A stretch of 64,000 nt of DNA, from NCBI GenBank assembly GCA_023150895.1, contig JAKLJY010000003.1, positions 88,820-152,819 on the forward strand. The letters are read 5' to 3'. This DNA comes from Myxococcota bacterium (GTDB lineage Bacteria > Myxococcota_A > Bradymonadia > UBA7976 > UBA1532). The first letter of the stretch is position 1, and each line of letters opens with the position of its first letter. Shown here in pieces: positions 7,835 to 16,285 of the stretch. Made by a program: the position numbers and the translations under genes. The notes under the pieces are model-generated. The model made no database searches. It was not told the DNA's origin and saw only the letters and a list, made by a program, of their open reading frames with translations.

Positions 7835-9939
7835 TCGCCGCTCCGCCGCAAGACGCCCTCGATCGCCGCGCGCAGTTCTTCGGGGTCGAAGGGCTTCGAG
7901 AGCACGGGGTTCGGAACGGCTTCGAGGAACGCGGCCGCCTCCGGCGTGAAGGCGCCGCCGGTCAGGAACACCACCCGGCGAGCGAGCTTCGGCCACCGGT
8001 GGCGGATCTCCTCATAGAGTTCGATGCCCCCCATCTCCGGCATCATCAGGTCACACACCACGGCATCGAACATCGGGTCGTCGCCGAGTCGCGCCAGGGC
8101 CCGGCGCGCGCTCGCCTCGCCTTGGACGTGCATCTCGCGGGCGAAGAGACGGGAGATCGACGCGGCAATCCGGGGCTCGTCGTCGACGACGAGCACCCGC
8201 GGCGCGGCGTCGGGGATCGGGCTTTGGAGGACGGGCTCGGGGACGGCGCCGGTCGTGGACACGTCCGCGGGCCGCGGCGGCAACCAGACCTCGAATCGAC
8301 TCCCGGCGCCGGGTTGGCTCGAGACGCGGATCTCACCACCGAGTCCGGTCACGATGCCATGGCAGATCGAGAGCCCGAGTCCAGTGCCTTCACCCACCGG
8401 TTTGGTCGTGAAGAAGGGGTCGAAGAGGCGCGCGACGTGCTCGGGCGCAATCCCCGAGCCCGTGTCGGTGACCGAAACGACGACCATGCCCTCGGTCGAG
8501 ACGGCGGTCTCCACCTCGATGCGGTTCTGCTCGGGTGCCCCCGCGGGGATGGCCTGCGCGGCGTTCGTGAGGAGGTTCACGAGGACCTGCACCAACCGCG
8601 ACTCCTGACCCGAGACCAGGGGCACCCCGCCACGGGTCCTCACGAGTTCGGCGCGTGTCCGCATCTCCGCGCGGGCCATGGAGATCGCCGCATCGAGCGC
8701 CCGCTCCACGTCGACCGGGACGATCGTCTCATCCTCCGCGCGGGAGTATGTCTTCAGGCTCTGGACGATGTGCCGGACGCGTTCGGCGCCTTCGAGCGCC
8801 TCGTGGAGCGCCTGCCGGACCTCATCGTCGGCCTGACCGCCGGTGCGTCGTTCGAGTTCGTCGAGGGCGAATGAGAGGTTGGTCGTCACGTACGCCATGG
8901 GGTTGTTGATCTCATGGGCGACGCCGGCCGCCATCGTACCCATCGACGCCATGCGGTCCGCGTGAATCAGCTGCGCCTGAATCCGCCGCCGCTCCGTGAG
9001 GTCGCGCGCGACCAGGACACCCGCCGGCGCCGCATCGAAGACGAGCGGGAGGGCCAGCACCTCCGCCGCGAGGGTCGTGCCGTCCGGTCGGACGAGCTGA
9101 ACGTCCGGCAGCGAGACGGGGTGACCGACGACATGCAAGTCCACGAGCGGGTCATGTGCGCCACCGTGCGCGGAGACACGGAGAAGCGCCGCGGCGGGGC
9201 GTCCGTAGATGGCCGCCGGCGAGGAAACGCCCAGATGACGCACCGCCGCCGGGTTCGCGTAGACGACCCGCCCGTCCCGTTCGATCAGGATGGCGTCCGG
9301 GAGCGTTTCGATCAGGGCGCGGAAGCTCTCCTCCGACCGACGCTGTGCCGCCTCGGCCGCACGGCGCCGGCCGAGATAGTGGGCGAGCAACCAGGCCACG
9401 AAGCCCCCGCCCGCGAGCACCATTCCGACGGCCGCGCCGACGACGAGCATGGTCGTCCGGCGCTCGGACCGCAGCTCGGCGAGCGAGAAGCCCATCGCCA
9501 GCGTCCCCTCCCGGCCGCCTCTCGTCTGAATCGGAGCCACGACGTGGAGGACGTCCGGCGCCCAGCGAAGCCGCGCTCCGTCGCGCGGGCGGGCGATGAC
9601 CTCCGGTCTGTGCTCGGGCCGATGCGCACCGAAAACTCGACCGTCGGCGGTCAGCACCGCGGCGTAGTGCAGGTCGGGGAGCTCGGCGAGGCTCTCGAGG
9701 TGGCGATCGACCTCACCGGCGTCCTCGTACTCGAAGCTCGCAGCGACCCCCCGCGCCACGGCCGCCGCATTGCTCGCCGCCCTTCGTTCCAGGGCTTCGT
9801 CGGCCGCGAGATCGAGGCGCACGACGAAAAACCAGAAAAGGCCGCCGCACGCGGCCGCCAGCGGGAGCACGGAGAGCAGGAAGAGTCGACCCGCCGAGGT
9901 CACGGTTGCCTCGACGGGCCGGCCGACGGCAGGCTGCAT
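7804..9939 (-). CDS. Hybrid sensor histidine kinase with C-terminal receiver domain
   Basis: 711 residues. Transmembrane helices lie near 18-40 and 163-188, flanking a periplasmic sensor of about 120 residues. Then follow a PAS domain (from about 205), a HisKA dimerisation domain with the phospho-accepting His in GVAHEINNPMAY, and an HATPase domain with NLLTNAAQA, DTGSGI and GTGLGLSICHG boxes. The C-terminal receiver has VLVVDDEPR, the phospho-acceptor Asp in DLMMPEMGG and the SKPF lysine. It would sense an envelope signal and pass phosphate to its own receiver. The start is the ATG at 9939; longer in-frame starts run into the upstream regulator. Its own reading direction follows the sigma-54 activator, 119 bases away. 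The last 31 bases overlap the convergent sigma-factor gene. Confidence 0.93.
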   Translation of the reverse strand: MQPAVGRPVEATVTSAGRLFLLSVLPLAAACGGLFWFFVVRLDLAADEALERRAASNAAAVARGVAASFEYEDAGEVDRHLESLAELPDLHYAAVLTADGRVFGAHRPEHRPEVIARPRDGARLRWAPDVLHVVAPIQTRGGREGTLAMGFSLAELRSERRTTMLVVGAAVGMVLAGGGFVAWLLAHYLGRRRAAEAAQRRSEESFRALIETLPDAILIERDGRVVYANPAAVRHLGVSSPAAIYGRPAAALLRVSAHGGAHDPLVDLHVVGHPVSLPDVQLVRPDGTTLAAEVLALPLVFDAAPAGVLVARDLTERRRIQAQLIHADRMASMGTMAAGVAHEINNPMAYVTTNLSFALDELERRTGGQADDEVRQALHEALEGAERVRHIVQSLKTYSRAEDETIVPVDVERALDAAISMARAEMRTRAELVRTRGGVPLVSGQESRLVQVLVNLLTNAAQAIPAGAPEQNRIEVETAVSTEGMVVVSVTDTGSGIAPEHVARLFDPFFTTKPVGEGTGLGLSICHGIVTGLGGEIRVSSQPGAGSRFEVWLPPRPADVSTTGAVPEPVLQSPIPDAAPRVLVVDDEPRIAASISRLFAREMHVQGEASARRALARLGDDPMFDAVVCDLMMPEMGGIELYEEIRHRWPKLARRVVFLTGGAFTPEAAAFLEAVPNPVLSKPFDPEELRAAIEGVLRRSGDQPAAASRYA

Positions 9940-10058
9940 CCCACGTTTTCCCCCGCTCCGTCCCTCGTCCGGGCGCCGACGGGCGCCACCGACGCCGATC
10001 CATCTCCAATCCGCCGTCGCTGTCAACCTCGTCGGATCCGTCGGGCGCTCGGAGCGCG

Positions 10059-11564
10059 TCAGTCGGGCGCCGACTCCGAGCCGAGCTTCCGCAGAAGCGT
10101 ATTCCGGCCGATGCCCAGAAGTCCGGCTGCGCGGGAGCGATTGCCGTCGCACCGCGCAAGGACATGCTGAACGTAGGCACGCTCGACGACCTCGAGCGGC
10201 ACGAGTTCGTCGACACGGAACGAGCCCTCGCTCGTCCGTTCCCGTGCCTCTGGCGTCGACGGTAGCGTGCCGACCGCCGGGGGCGCAGAAAGGCCGATGA
10301 TCTCGAGCGGGACGACGTCACCGGGCGACAGGACGACGGCCGCCTCCAGGCAGTTCTCGAGCTCGCGAACGTTGCCGGGCCAGGGGTGGGCATGAAGCGC
10401 GGCGCGCACGTCCGGGGCGAGGCGCAGATCCGGCCTGCGATGGCGCCGGGTCAGATCGAACATCAGGTGGTCGATGAGGCGATCGAGGTCGACCGCGCCG
10501 CGCGCCCGCAACGGCGGGACGCGGATCGGGACGACCCGCAATCGATAGTACAGGTCCTGACGGAACCGGCCGGTTGCGACGTCCGCCTCGAGATCCCGAT
10601 GCGTCGCGCACACGAAACGAACATCCACTGTCCGCGCCTGGGTGCCGCCGACGCGGAGGAACGTCCGTTCCTGCAGGAGCCGCAGCAGCTTCCCCTGCAC
10701 GCTCGGGGGCAGTTCGCCGACCTCGTCGAGGAAGAGCGTTCCCCCGTTCGCGGCCTGCACCTTGCCATCCGTCGACCGATCGGCACCGGTGAATGCGCCG
10801 CGATCGTGCCCGAAGAGTTCATTCTCGATGAGGCCTTCGGGGAGCGCGGCACAGTCGACCTTGACGAAGGGGCCGTCCCTTCGGGGCGAGTTGAAGTGGA
10901 CGGCCCGGGCGATGAGCTCCTTACCCGAGCCGCTTTCCCCCTGCACCAGAACGGTCGCGTCCGTGCGGGCCGCGCGGGTCGTTCGTTCGAAGACCTCACG
11001 CATGGCGGGCGAGACCCCCACGATGCCATTGAAACGGAAGTCGAGCGCCTGTTGCTGGCCAGGACGCAACTGGCTGCGCAGGCTGGTCGAGTCCAGCAGG
11101 CGCGCCACGTCCCGCGCCAGGGCGACGACCGTGGCGCAGTCGTCCTGATCGAACGGTCCGCCGGCGCGATTCAGGACTTGCAGGACGCCGAGCCGGTGCC
11201 CGTGCGCGTCGTTCACCGGCACGGCGATGAGCGTTCGCGTCCGATACCCCGTCGCCAGATCGATCCGGCCCGCGAAACGGGGGTCGTGTGTCGCGCCCGG
11301 GATGACCACCGGCTCACCGTGGGCCGCGACCCACCCGGCGATCCCTTCGCCGACCCGCAGTCGAATCTCTGCGAGCTCGGGCAGGTGCGCAACGCGGCTG
11401 ACGAGCTCCCCTCGCGCATGGTCGAGAAGATAAAGCGTCCCGCGATCCGCACGCAGTCGTCGAACCACCTCGTCGATGACGCCCCGCAGCAGGTCCTCGA
11501 GGTCGACCTGCTCGCCGGCTTCGACGGCACGCCAGAAAGCGCTCGCCAGCTTCTCGTCCGCCAT
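10059..11564 (-). CDS. GAF-domain sigma-54-dependent transcriptional activator
   Basis: 501 residues. An N-terminal GAF sensor domain spans about 15-165 (ADRGTLYLLDHARGELVS, GEGIAGWVAAHGEPV). The central AAA+ domain has Walker A GESGSGKELIARAVH, the sigma-54 contact loop GAFTGA and Walker B GGTLFLDEVGELP. The C-terminal Fis-type helix-turn-helix ends NRSRAAGLLGIGRNTLLRKL. It would bind upstream elements and drive open-complex formation by sigma-54 polymerase. The GAF domain replaces a receiver, so it senses a small molecule or another protein rather than phosphorylation. It lies between a histidine kinase and an MBL-fold gene read in the same direction; a sigma-54-like promoter precedes the MBL gene. 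Confidence 0.95.
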   Translation of the reverse strand: MADEKLASAFWRAVEAGEQVDLEDLLRGVIDEVVRRLRADRGTLYLLDHARGELVSRVAHLPELAEIRLRVGEGIAGWVAAHGEPVVIPGATHDPRFAGRIDLATGYRTRTLIAVPVNDAHGHRLGVLQVLNRAGGPFDQDDCATVVALARDVARLLDSTSLRSQLRPGQQQALDFRFNGIVGVSPAMREVFERTTRAARTDATVLVQGESGSGKELIARAVHFNSPRRDGPFVKVDCAALPEGLIENELFGHDRGAFTGADRSTDGKVQAANGGTLFLDEVGELPPSVQGKLLRLLQERTFLRVGGTQARTVDVRFVCATHRDLEADVATGRFRQDLYYRLRVVPIRVPPLRARGAVDLDRLIDHLMFDLTRRHRRPDLRLAPDVRAALHAHPWPGNVRELENCLEAAVVLSPGDVVPLEIIGLSAPPAVGTLPSTPEARERTSEGSFRVDELVPLEVVERAYVQHVLARCDGNRSRAAGLLGIGRNTLLRKLGSESAPD

Positions 11565-11620
11565 TGGCCCCCACGGCGCCTCCAGGGTCGCCGAAGGGTA
11601 GCCCGCCGGCGCACGCCCGG

Positions 11621-12463
11621 TCAAAGGGCCAGGCTCGCCCCTTCGCGCGCGGCGAAGGTCTCCGGCCAGGCGAGCCGCGCACCGGCCTCGAGCGCGGCCA
11701 CGCCGGCGTCGTCGCGCGTGGGGTCGTGGTGAAAGAGAAAGAGCCGCCCGCAGTCTGCGGCGCGCGCGACCGCGACGGCGTCTTCGACGGTCGAGTGGCC
11801 CCAACCGAGTCGGGGTGGGCCGGCCTCGCCGCGGTACTCGGGCGTCGTGTACTGCGCGTCGTGGATCAGGACGTCCGCCCCCTTCGCGAAGCGCGCCATG
11901 GCAGCGAAGCTCTCGCGCCCGGACGCCGAGCCCGGCCTGTGCTCGCAGTCGGTCGCGAAGACGACGCTTCGGCCGGCGGCCTCGATGCGGTAGGCCACCA
12001 CCCCGTCCGGGTGGTCCTGCTCCAGGGGCGTGACTCGGAACGCCCCGAGTTCGAAAGGCGTCGCCCGCGGCACGTCGAGGAACGTCCGAGCGCCAATCAG
12101 GCGATCGAGCGTGACCGGGAAGGTCGGCGGCCGCATCTGCGCGGCGAGCGCCTCGCGCACCGTGCCGGTCGCCCGCGGGACGCCCGCGAAGGTCAGCGCG
12201 CTGCCCGGGTGGAATGCCGGGGTGAAGAACGGCACCCCCTGGATGTGGTCCCAGTGCAGGTGGGTAAAGAGCAGCGTCGCCCGGACCGGGGCGAACCCGA
12301 GGTGCTCGCCGAGCGCGCGCAGCCCCGTCCCCCCGTCGAGGATGAGGCGGTCGTCCCCGACCTGCAGCTCGACACAGGTCGTGTTCCCACCCGTTTGCTC
12401 ATAGCGCGCGCCGCTGACCGCGATGCTGCCGCGCACCCCCCAGAACGTGATTCGAAGCTCCAT
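11621..12463 (-). CDS. MBL-fold metallohydrolase
   Basis: 280 residues with the metallo-beta-lactamase metal site THLHWDHIQG (HxHxDH) near residue 82, a downstream Asp in VFATDCEHR, and later metal-ligand His residues (LIHDAQYT, WGHST, FHHDP). The N-terminus MELRITFWGVRGSIAVSG and the TTCVEL strand are typical of the subfamily that includes phosphodiesterase-like and cAMP/cGMP-type MBL proteins often placed next to signalling genes. A phosphodiester or cyclic-nucleotide substrate is plausible but not shown. It is the first gene of a likely three-gene unit (MBL, sigma-54 activator, histidine kinase), with 56 bases to the activator. The ATG at 12463 was chosen over longer upstream frames because the conserved family start is MELRITFWG. 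Confidence 0.85.
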   Translation of the reverse strand: MELRITFWGVRGSIAVSGARYEQTGGNTTCVELQVGDDRLILDGGTGLRALGEHLGFAPVRATLLFTHLHWDHIQGVPFFTPAFHPGSALTFAGVPRATGTVREALAAQMRPPTFPVTLDRLIGARTFLDVPRATPFELGAFRVTPLEQDHPDGVVAYRIEAAGRSVVFATDCEHRPGSASGRESFAAMARFAKGADVLIHDAQYTTPEYRGEAGPPRLGWGHSTVEDAVAVARAADCGRLFLFHHDPTRDDAGVAALEAGARLAWPETFAAREGASLAL

Positions 12464-12539
12464 GTGCGGCTCCCCGTCGGGGTGGTCTCGGGCCCGCGCG
12501 CCATGCACGGTCGGCCACCGCCGTTCGGGTCCGGACACA

Positions 12540-12553
12540 GCAACGAGTGTGCC
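12540..12553 (-). promoter_or_regulatory. Candidate sigma-54 promoter (-24/-12)
   Basis: On the minus strand the bases read GGCACACTCGTTGC. GG and GC are ten bases apart, and the segment matches the sigma-54 consensus TGGCAC-N5-TTGC except that the first T is C. It would start a transcript near 12528, some 65 bases before the ATG of the MBL-fold gene. The same transcript would cover a sigma-54 activator gene, suggesting autoregulation. The match is to a short degenerate consensus in GC-rich DNA. Confidence 0.45.
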
Positions 12554-12677
12554 GCTCGTTTGGCCGCACATTGGCCGCTCCGACGGGCCCGGGTGATCCA
12601 TTCGGGATCAGACGCCCCGTCGCGTTCGAAACACCTGTTCCAGAACGGATCACGCCGAAGCGCCGCTCGGCGGCGGC

Positions 12678-13013
12678 TCAGCAGCTTGCGGTCCGTCCCG
12701 AGACGTAGGTCTGCAGGACGCCCCGCGTGTCCACCTCGCCCGGCAGAAATGCGATGCCGAGGCCGGTCTGTCCTCGGGTACCGACCCGGCGGACGACCTC
12801 ACCCTTGAGGAGACATAGACGCCACGCGTCGTCCACCATCAGCGGCAGGAAGACCTTGACCTGCTTGCCCTCGCGAATGCGGGCCTGCGTGTGGACGAAA
12901 AGGCCTTCGGCCGAGACGTCGGAGACGGATTCGCAGCGGCAGCGGCCATCGTAGGTCAGGTACGCCTTGCCATCGAAAGCGAGCCGGGGGTGAGTGCGGC
13001 GTTCGGTATTCAT
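12678..13013 (-). CDS. PilZ domain protein
   Basis: 111 residues, a single PilZ domain. The c-di-GMP-binding RxxxR element is ERRTHPR at residues 4-10 and the second motif (D/N)xSxxG is DVSAEGLFV near residue 33; a GLGIAFLPGE strand closes the barrel. Such small proteins bind cyclic di-GMP and control motility or exopolysaccharide. The start is preceded by an AAGGAG ribosome site and a good promoter at 13037-13065. It is probably transcribed alone; the next gene on the strand is 215 bases away. Confidence 0.9.
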   Translation of the reverse strand: MNTERRTHPRLAFDGKAYLTYDGRCRCESVSDVSAEGLFVHTQARIREGKQVKVFLPLMVDDAWRLCLLKGEVVRRVGTRGQTGLGIAFLPGEVDTRGVLQTYVSGRTASC

Positions 13014-13036
13014 CGGGTTTCTCCTTACCTGGAACC

Positions 13037-13065
13037 ACCATATCCTACATCAAACCACAGCGCAA
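13037..13065 (-). promoter_or_regulatory. Sigma-70-type promoter for the PilZ gene
   Basis: On the minus strand TTGCGC (13065-13060) and TATGGT (13042-13037) are separated by 17 bases, ending 23 bases before the PilZ start. Confidence 0.5.
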
Positions 13066-13138
13066 ACAATCGCCGCGCTCCCTTGACAACGAGGCGAAAC
13101 CCGTCGAGAAATCGCGCATCTTTCCCCCGGAGGAATCG

Positions 13139-13675
13139 ATGGCCAAGGTGATGCAGCGATTGGGTGACAGCTTCTCGGAGCGCGTGTACCTGCCCGCCAT
13201 CTTCGAGGGTCTCAAGATCACGACGCGGCACTTCGTGAACAATCTCTTCGGCCGCAAGGAGACCGTGACGATCTCCTACCCGGAGGAGACGGTTCCGTAC
13301 TCGCCGCGCTGGCGCGGGATGCACCGTCTGCTGCCCCGCGAGGACGGTGAGCCGCGCTGCGTCGCGTGTTTCATGTGCTCGACCGCCTGCCCGTCCCACT
13401 GCATCCACATCGTGGCGGGTGAACACGACGACAAGGGCCGCGAGAAGTTCCCGGTCCGCTTCGAGATCGACGAGCTGCGGTGCATCTACTGCGGCATGTG
13501 CGAAGAGGCCTGCCCCTGCGACGCCATCCGGATGGACACGGGCATGCACGCCGCGCCGGTTTACGACCGCGACCGGGCCTGGGTTCGCAAGGAACAACTC
13601 CTCGCACGCAAGCCCCGCGACTACGCCGTCCGCGACACGGCCGAAGGTCCACCCTGCGCGGTCTCGCATCGCTGA
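13139..13675 (+). CDS. nuoI: NADH-quinone oxidoreductase subunit I (two 4Fe-4S clusters)
   Basis: 178 residues. Two ferredoxin-type cluster motifs are visible: CVACFMCSTACP near residue 78 and CIYCGMCEEACP near residue 119, each followed by a coordinating Cys-Pro. The N-terminal amphipathic stretch YLPAIFEGLKITTRHFVNNL is the membrane-arm contact seen in NuoI. The protein carries electrons through the peripheral arm of complex I. A strong GGAGG ribosome site lies just before the ATG, and a TTGACA at 13083-13088 could be its -35 box. No other complex I gene is nearby, so this subunit is encoded away from any nuo operon in this window. The next gene is convergent. Confidence 0.92.
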   Translation: MAKVMQRLGDSFSERVYLPAIFEGLKITTRHFVNNLFGRKETVTISYPEETVPYSPRWRGMHRLLPREDGEPRCVACFMCSTACPSHCIHIVAGEHDDKGREKFPVRFEIDELRCIYCGMCEEACPCDAIRMDTGMHAAPVYDRDRAWVRKEQLLARKPRDYAVRDTAEGPPCAVSHR

Positions 13676-13693
13676 ACGGCCCGCGGGCGACGC

Positions 13694-14275
13694 TCAGCCC
13701 GCCGTCGGGACCTTCGCCTTGTTCGCTTTCGCGGCTTTGCGGCGTGCCTCGGCCGCGAGATCCGCCTGATGCTTCTGGTGCTTCTTCAGCGCGCGTTGAC
13801 GCTGCAGGAAGCTGACATGGTCGATCATGACCACCCCGCGCAGGTGGTCGACCTCGTGCAACAAAGCCCGCGCGCCGAGGCCTTCGCCCTCGATCTCGAA
13901 GGGCTCCGCCTTCAGGTTGAGCGCCCGCAGGCGCACTTTGCTGGGTCGGGCGACGTGGATGAAGACGTCCGGGAACGAGAGGCAACCCTCTTCCGCGGTG
14001 ATCGTCTCGTCGCTCTGCCAGACGATCTCGGGGTTGATGACGACCACGACCGGTTCGTCGCGTGCCTCGTCACCTTTGAACGCGTAGGGATGGACGAGCA
14101 GCAACTGGAGATCGACGCCGACCTGCGTGGCGGCGAGGCCCACCCCATCCTCGGCGTTCATCGTCTCTTCCATGTCGGCGACGAGGCGCGCGAGCGACGC
14201 GTCGAACTCGGTGACCGGGCGGGCCTTTCGCCGCAGTGACTCGTTCGGATAGGGCAGGACTTCGAGGACGGCCAT
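13694..14275 (-). CDS. def: Peptide deformylase
   Basis: 193 residues. All three peptide-deformylase motifs are present: GVGLAATQ near 44, EEGCLSFP near 95 (metal-ligand Cys) and LLHEVDHLRG near 138 (HExxH metal site). The enzyme removes the formyl group from nascent proteins. A Lys/Ala-rich C-terminal tail of about 35 residues (LKKHQKHQADLAAEARRKAA) extends beyond the catalytic core and is typical of longer deformylases. It is convergent with nuoI, 18 bases apart. Confidence 0.96.
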   Translation of the reverse strand: MAVLEVLPYPNESLRRKARPVTEFDASLARLVADMEETMNAEDGVGLAATQVGVDLQLLLVHPYAFKGDEARDEPVVVVINPEIVWQSDETITAEEGCLSFPDVFIHVARPSKVRLRALNLKAEPFEIEGEGLGARALLHEVDHLRGVVMIDHVSFLQRQRALKKHQKHQADLAAEARRKAAKANKAKVPTAG

Positions 14276-14437
14276 TGCTACCGGACTCCGTGGCGGTCTC
14301 TATCGCCCGCGGCCTTCGCTTTCGAATCAGGACCCGGGGCGTGTTTCTTGGTAAGGTCGACGCTGCCTCGTGGCGAATGCCGCAAGATCGCGAGATCGAG
14401 ATCAAGACCCCGAACAATAGCAGAGCGTCGCGTGACG

Positions 14438-14776
14438 ATGAACGAATCGAGAGTCGAGACATCCCCCCCGGTCGCTCCGGCTCGCGCCGGCCGCGACGCC
14501 GCGGCCGACGAAGACGCGATGGCCCGCTATGCCGGTCGGATCCGGACCCTCGAGCTTTCGCGCGAGCGGGGCAGCGTCCAGACCCGGGACGGCCGGGTCC
14601 TCGGGTTTCACACCGGCGTCGTCCGCGTCGCGGGGATGGTGAGTCGCGCCGAGGAGCTGCGCACGGGGATGCCCGTGACGTTCGACCTCGGGCACGGGCC
14701 GGGTGGACCGACGGTCGTCCGGCTCTGGGTGGGCGAAGGCCCCTGGCAGGCACCGTCGCTCCCCGAGGCCCCATGA
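14438..14776 (+). CDS. Cold-shock-domain-like small protein
   Basis: 112 residues. After a disordered N-terminus of about 30 residues, the segment from GRIRTLELSRERGSV through GFHTGVV to GMPVTFDLGHGPGGPTVV follows the beta order of a cold-shock (OB-fold) domain, including the final GxxVxFxxxxGPxGPxA-like end. The RNA-binding RNP1 (GFGFI) and RNP2 (VFVH) signatures are not conserved, so nucleic-acid binding is uncertain. The start is the ATG at 14438; an in-frame upstream start at 14348 would give an Arg-rich leader. It converges with bcp, leaving 4 bases between stops. Confidence 0.6.
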   Translation: MNESRVETSPPVAPARAGRDAAADEDAMARYAGRIRTLELSRERGSVQTRDGRVLGFHTGVVRVAGMVSRAEELRTGMPVTFDLGHGPGGPTVVRLWVGEGPWQAPSLPEAP

Positions 14777-14780
14777 CCCT

Positions 14781-15269
14781 TCAGCGGTCCTTCAGCGCCT
14801 CGACCGCGGCGACCACTTCCTCGGCGTGGCCTTTGACGCTGACTTTCGGCCAGTGCCGCGCCACGTTGCCGTCCGCATCGACGAGCACCGTCGCCCGGAG
14901 CGGGCCAATCGTCTTCTTGCCGTACATGGTTTTTTCGCCGAACGCACCGTAGGCATGATGTACCGAGGCATCGGCGTCGACGAGCAGCGGGAACGAGAGG
15001 CCGTGTTTCTGTCGGAAACCGGCGTGCGTGCGGAGGGTATCCCGACTGATCCCGAAGACGACCGCCCCCGCGGCGGCGAGCCGGTCGTGGCGGTCCCGGA
15101 AGTCGCAGGCCTCCGTCGTGCAGCCGGGGGTATTGTCCTTCGGGTAGAAGTACAGGACGACGGGCCGGCCGCGCAGGGCCGACAGCGTGACCGAACCACC
15201 GGGCTCGGCGGGCAACGTGAAATCGGGCGCGGGTTGCCCCACGTGAATCGGCGCAGCGCTCTCGGGCAT
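14781..15269 (-). CDS. bcp: Thioredoxin-dependent peroxiredoxin (Bcp/PrxQ)
   Basis: 162 residues. The PrxQ signature YPKDNTPGCTTEACDFRD near residues 43-60 contains the peroxidatic Cys (PGCT) and the resolving Cys five residues later (TEAC). The thioredoxin fold is complete and the length is normal. It reduces hydrogen peroxide and lipid hydroperoxides using thioredoxin. The ATG at 15269 fits the family start (APDFTLP follows at about residue 15); a longer frame to 15308 exists but is less likely. Confidence 0.95.
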   Translation of the reverse strand: MPESAAPIHVGQPAPDFTLPAEPGGSVTLSALRGRPVVLYFYPKDNTPGCTTEACDFRDRHDRLAAAGAVVFGISRDTLRTHAGFRQKHGLSFPLLVDADASVHHAYGAFGEKTMYGKKTIGPLRATVLVDADGNVARHWPKVSVKGHAEEVVAAVEALKDR

Positions 15270-15363
15270 CGTAGACCTCGATGGACGATTGAAACGGACG
15301 CCGACCAAGACGCGCGGACCGCGCGGAGGGTTTCACCCGCGCGCCCCGCTCGCCGGAGACACC

Positions 15364-16200
15364 GTGCAGCCGTACGCTGATCTGCACAGCCACACCACCT
15401 TCTCCGACGGCGCACTCACCCCCGAGGCCCTGACCGCGTTGGCCGCGCGACGGGGTGTTCGAGTGCTCGCCGTGACCGATCACGACACCACGGCCGGGCT
15501 CACCCGGGCGGCCGCCGGCGCTCGGGCCGCGGGCCTGGCGCTCGTGACCGGCATCGAGATCAGCGCGCACTGGACGCGAGAGGTCCATGTGCTCGGCCAC
15601 TTCATCGACCCCGAACATCCGGCGCTGCTGGCGGCCCTGGCCCAACGAGCGACCGAACGCCAGGCCCGTGTGCGCGAGATCGGTGCGCGGCTCGCGAGCG
15701 CCGGCGTCCCCATCGACGTCGACGCTCTCCTCGCCGAGGTCGCCGGTCAGGCGGGGAACGTCGGCCGCCCCCACGTCGCGCGCGCCCTCCTCGCGGCCGG
15801 TCACGTTGCCTCCCTCGACGAGGCGTTCCGGATCTATCTCGGCCGCGATGGCCTGGCGTACGTCCCCGTCCCGAGGCTCGACGCGCCGACGGCGATCGCC
15901 CTCATCCACGACGCCGGCGGGACCGCCTCGCTCGCCCACCCCGGCATCGAGGGCATCGACGAGCAGTTGCCGGCCCTCGTCGAGGCAGGCCTCGACGGGC
16001 TCGAAATCCGCCACCCCGCGCACGACGCCGATCGAGTCTCCCGCTACGCCGGCCTTGCGGGCCTCCTGCGCCTCTGCCCGACGGGCGGTTCGGATTTCCA
16101 CGGCCCCGACGGACCACCGTATCCGGGGGACCACACCATCAGCGCCGAGGGCCTCGCCGCGCTTCGGGACCGCGCCCCGCGGCCGTTCGATCTCGCATGA
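15364..16200 (+). CDS. PHP-domain phosphoesterase (TrpH/RNase AM-like)
   Basis: 278 residues. PHP-domain metal motifs occur in order: YADLHSHTTFSDG near residue 4, VTDHDTTAG near 36, GIEISAHW near 63, SLAHPG near 192 and GGSDFHG near 240. This pattern matches the TrpH/YciV family, whose known members remove 5' nucleotides from short RNAs (RNase AM) or hydrolyse 3',5'-nucleoside bisphosphates. A GTG at 15364 was taken as start because it leaves the conserved histidine motif near the N-terminus; a TTG at 15289 is also in frame. The start is divergent from bcp. Confidence 0.85.
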   Translation: MQPYADLHSHTTFSDGALTPEALTALAARRGVRVLAVTDHDTTAGLTRAAAGARAAGLALVTGIEISAHWTREVHVLGHFIDPEHPALLAALAQRATERQARVREIGARLASAGVPIDVDALLAEVAGQAGNVGRPHVARALLAAGHVASLDEAFRIYLGRDGLAYVPVPRLDAPTAIALIHDAGGTASLAHPGIEGIDEQLPALVEAGLDGLEIRHPAHDADRVSRYAGLAGLLRLCPTGGSDFHGPDGPPYPGDHTISAEGLAALRDRAPRPFDLA

Positions 16201-16285
16201 GGTTCCGATCCGCGATAGGGTGGCGATTGCGGTGGCGCCGCTGGGGGAAGCCCGAGGGGTCCCGGCGAGCGGCCGCCGAGCGCCC

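Noticed and set aside
13676..13693. GC-rich inverted bases between nuoI and def as a terminator
   Set aside because: The gap is only 18 bases, with a short imperfect stem and no T-run.
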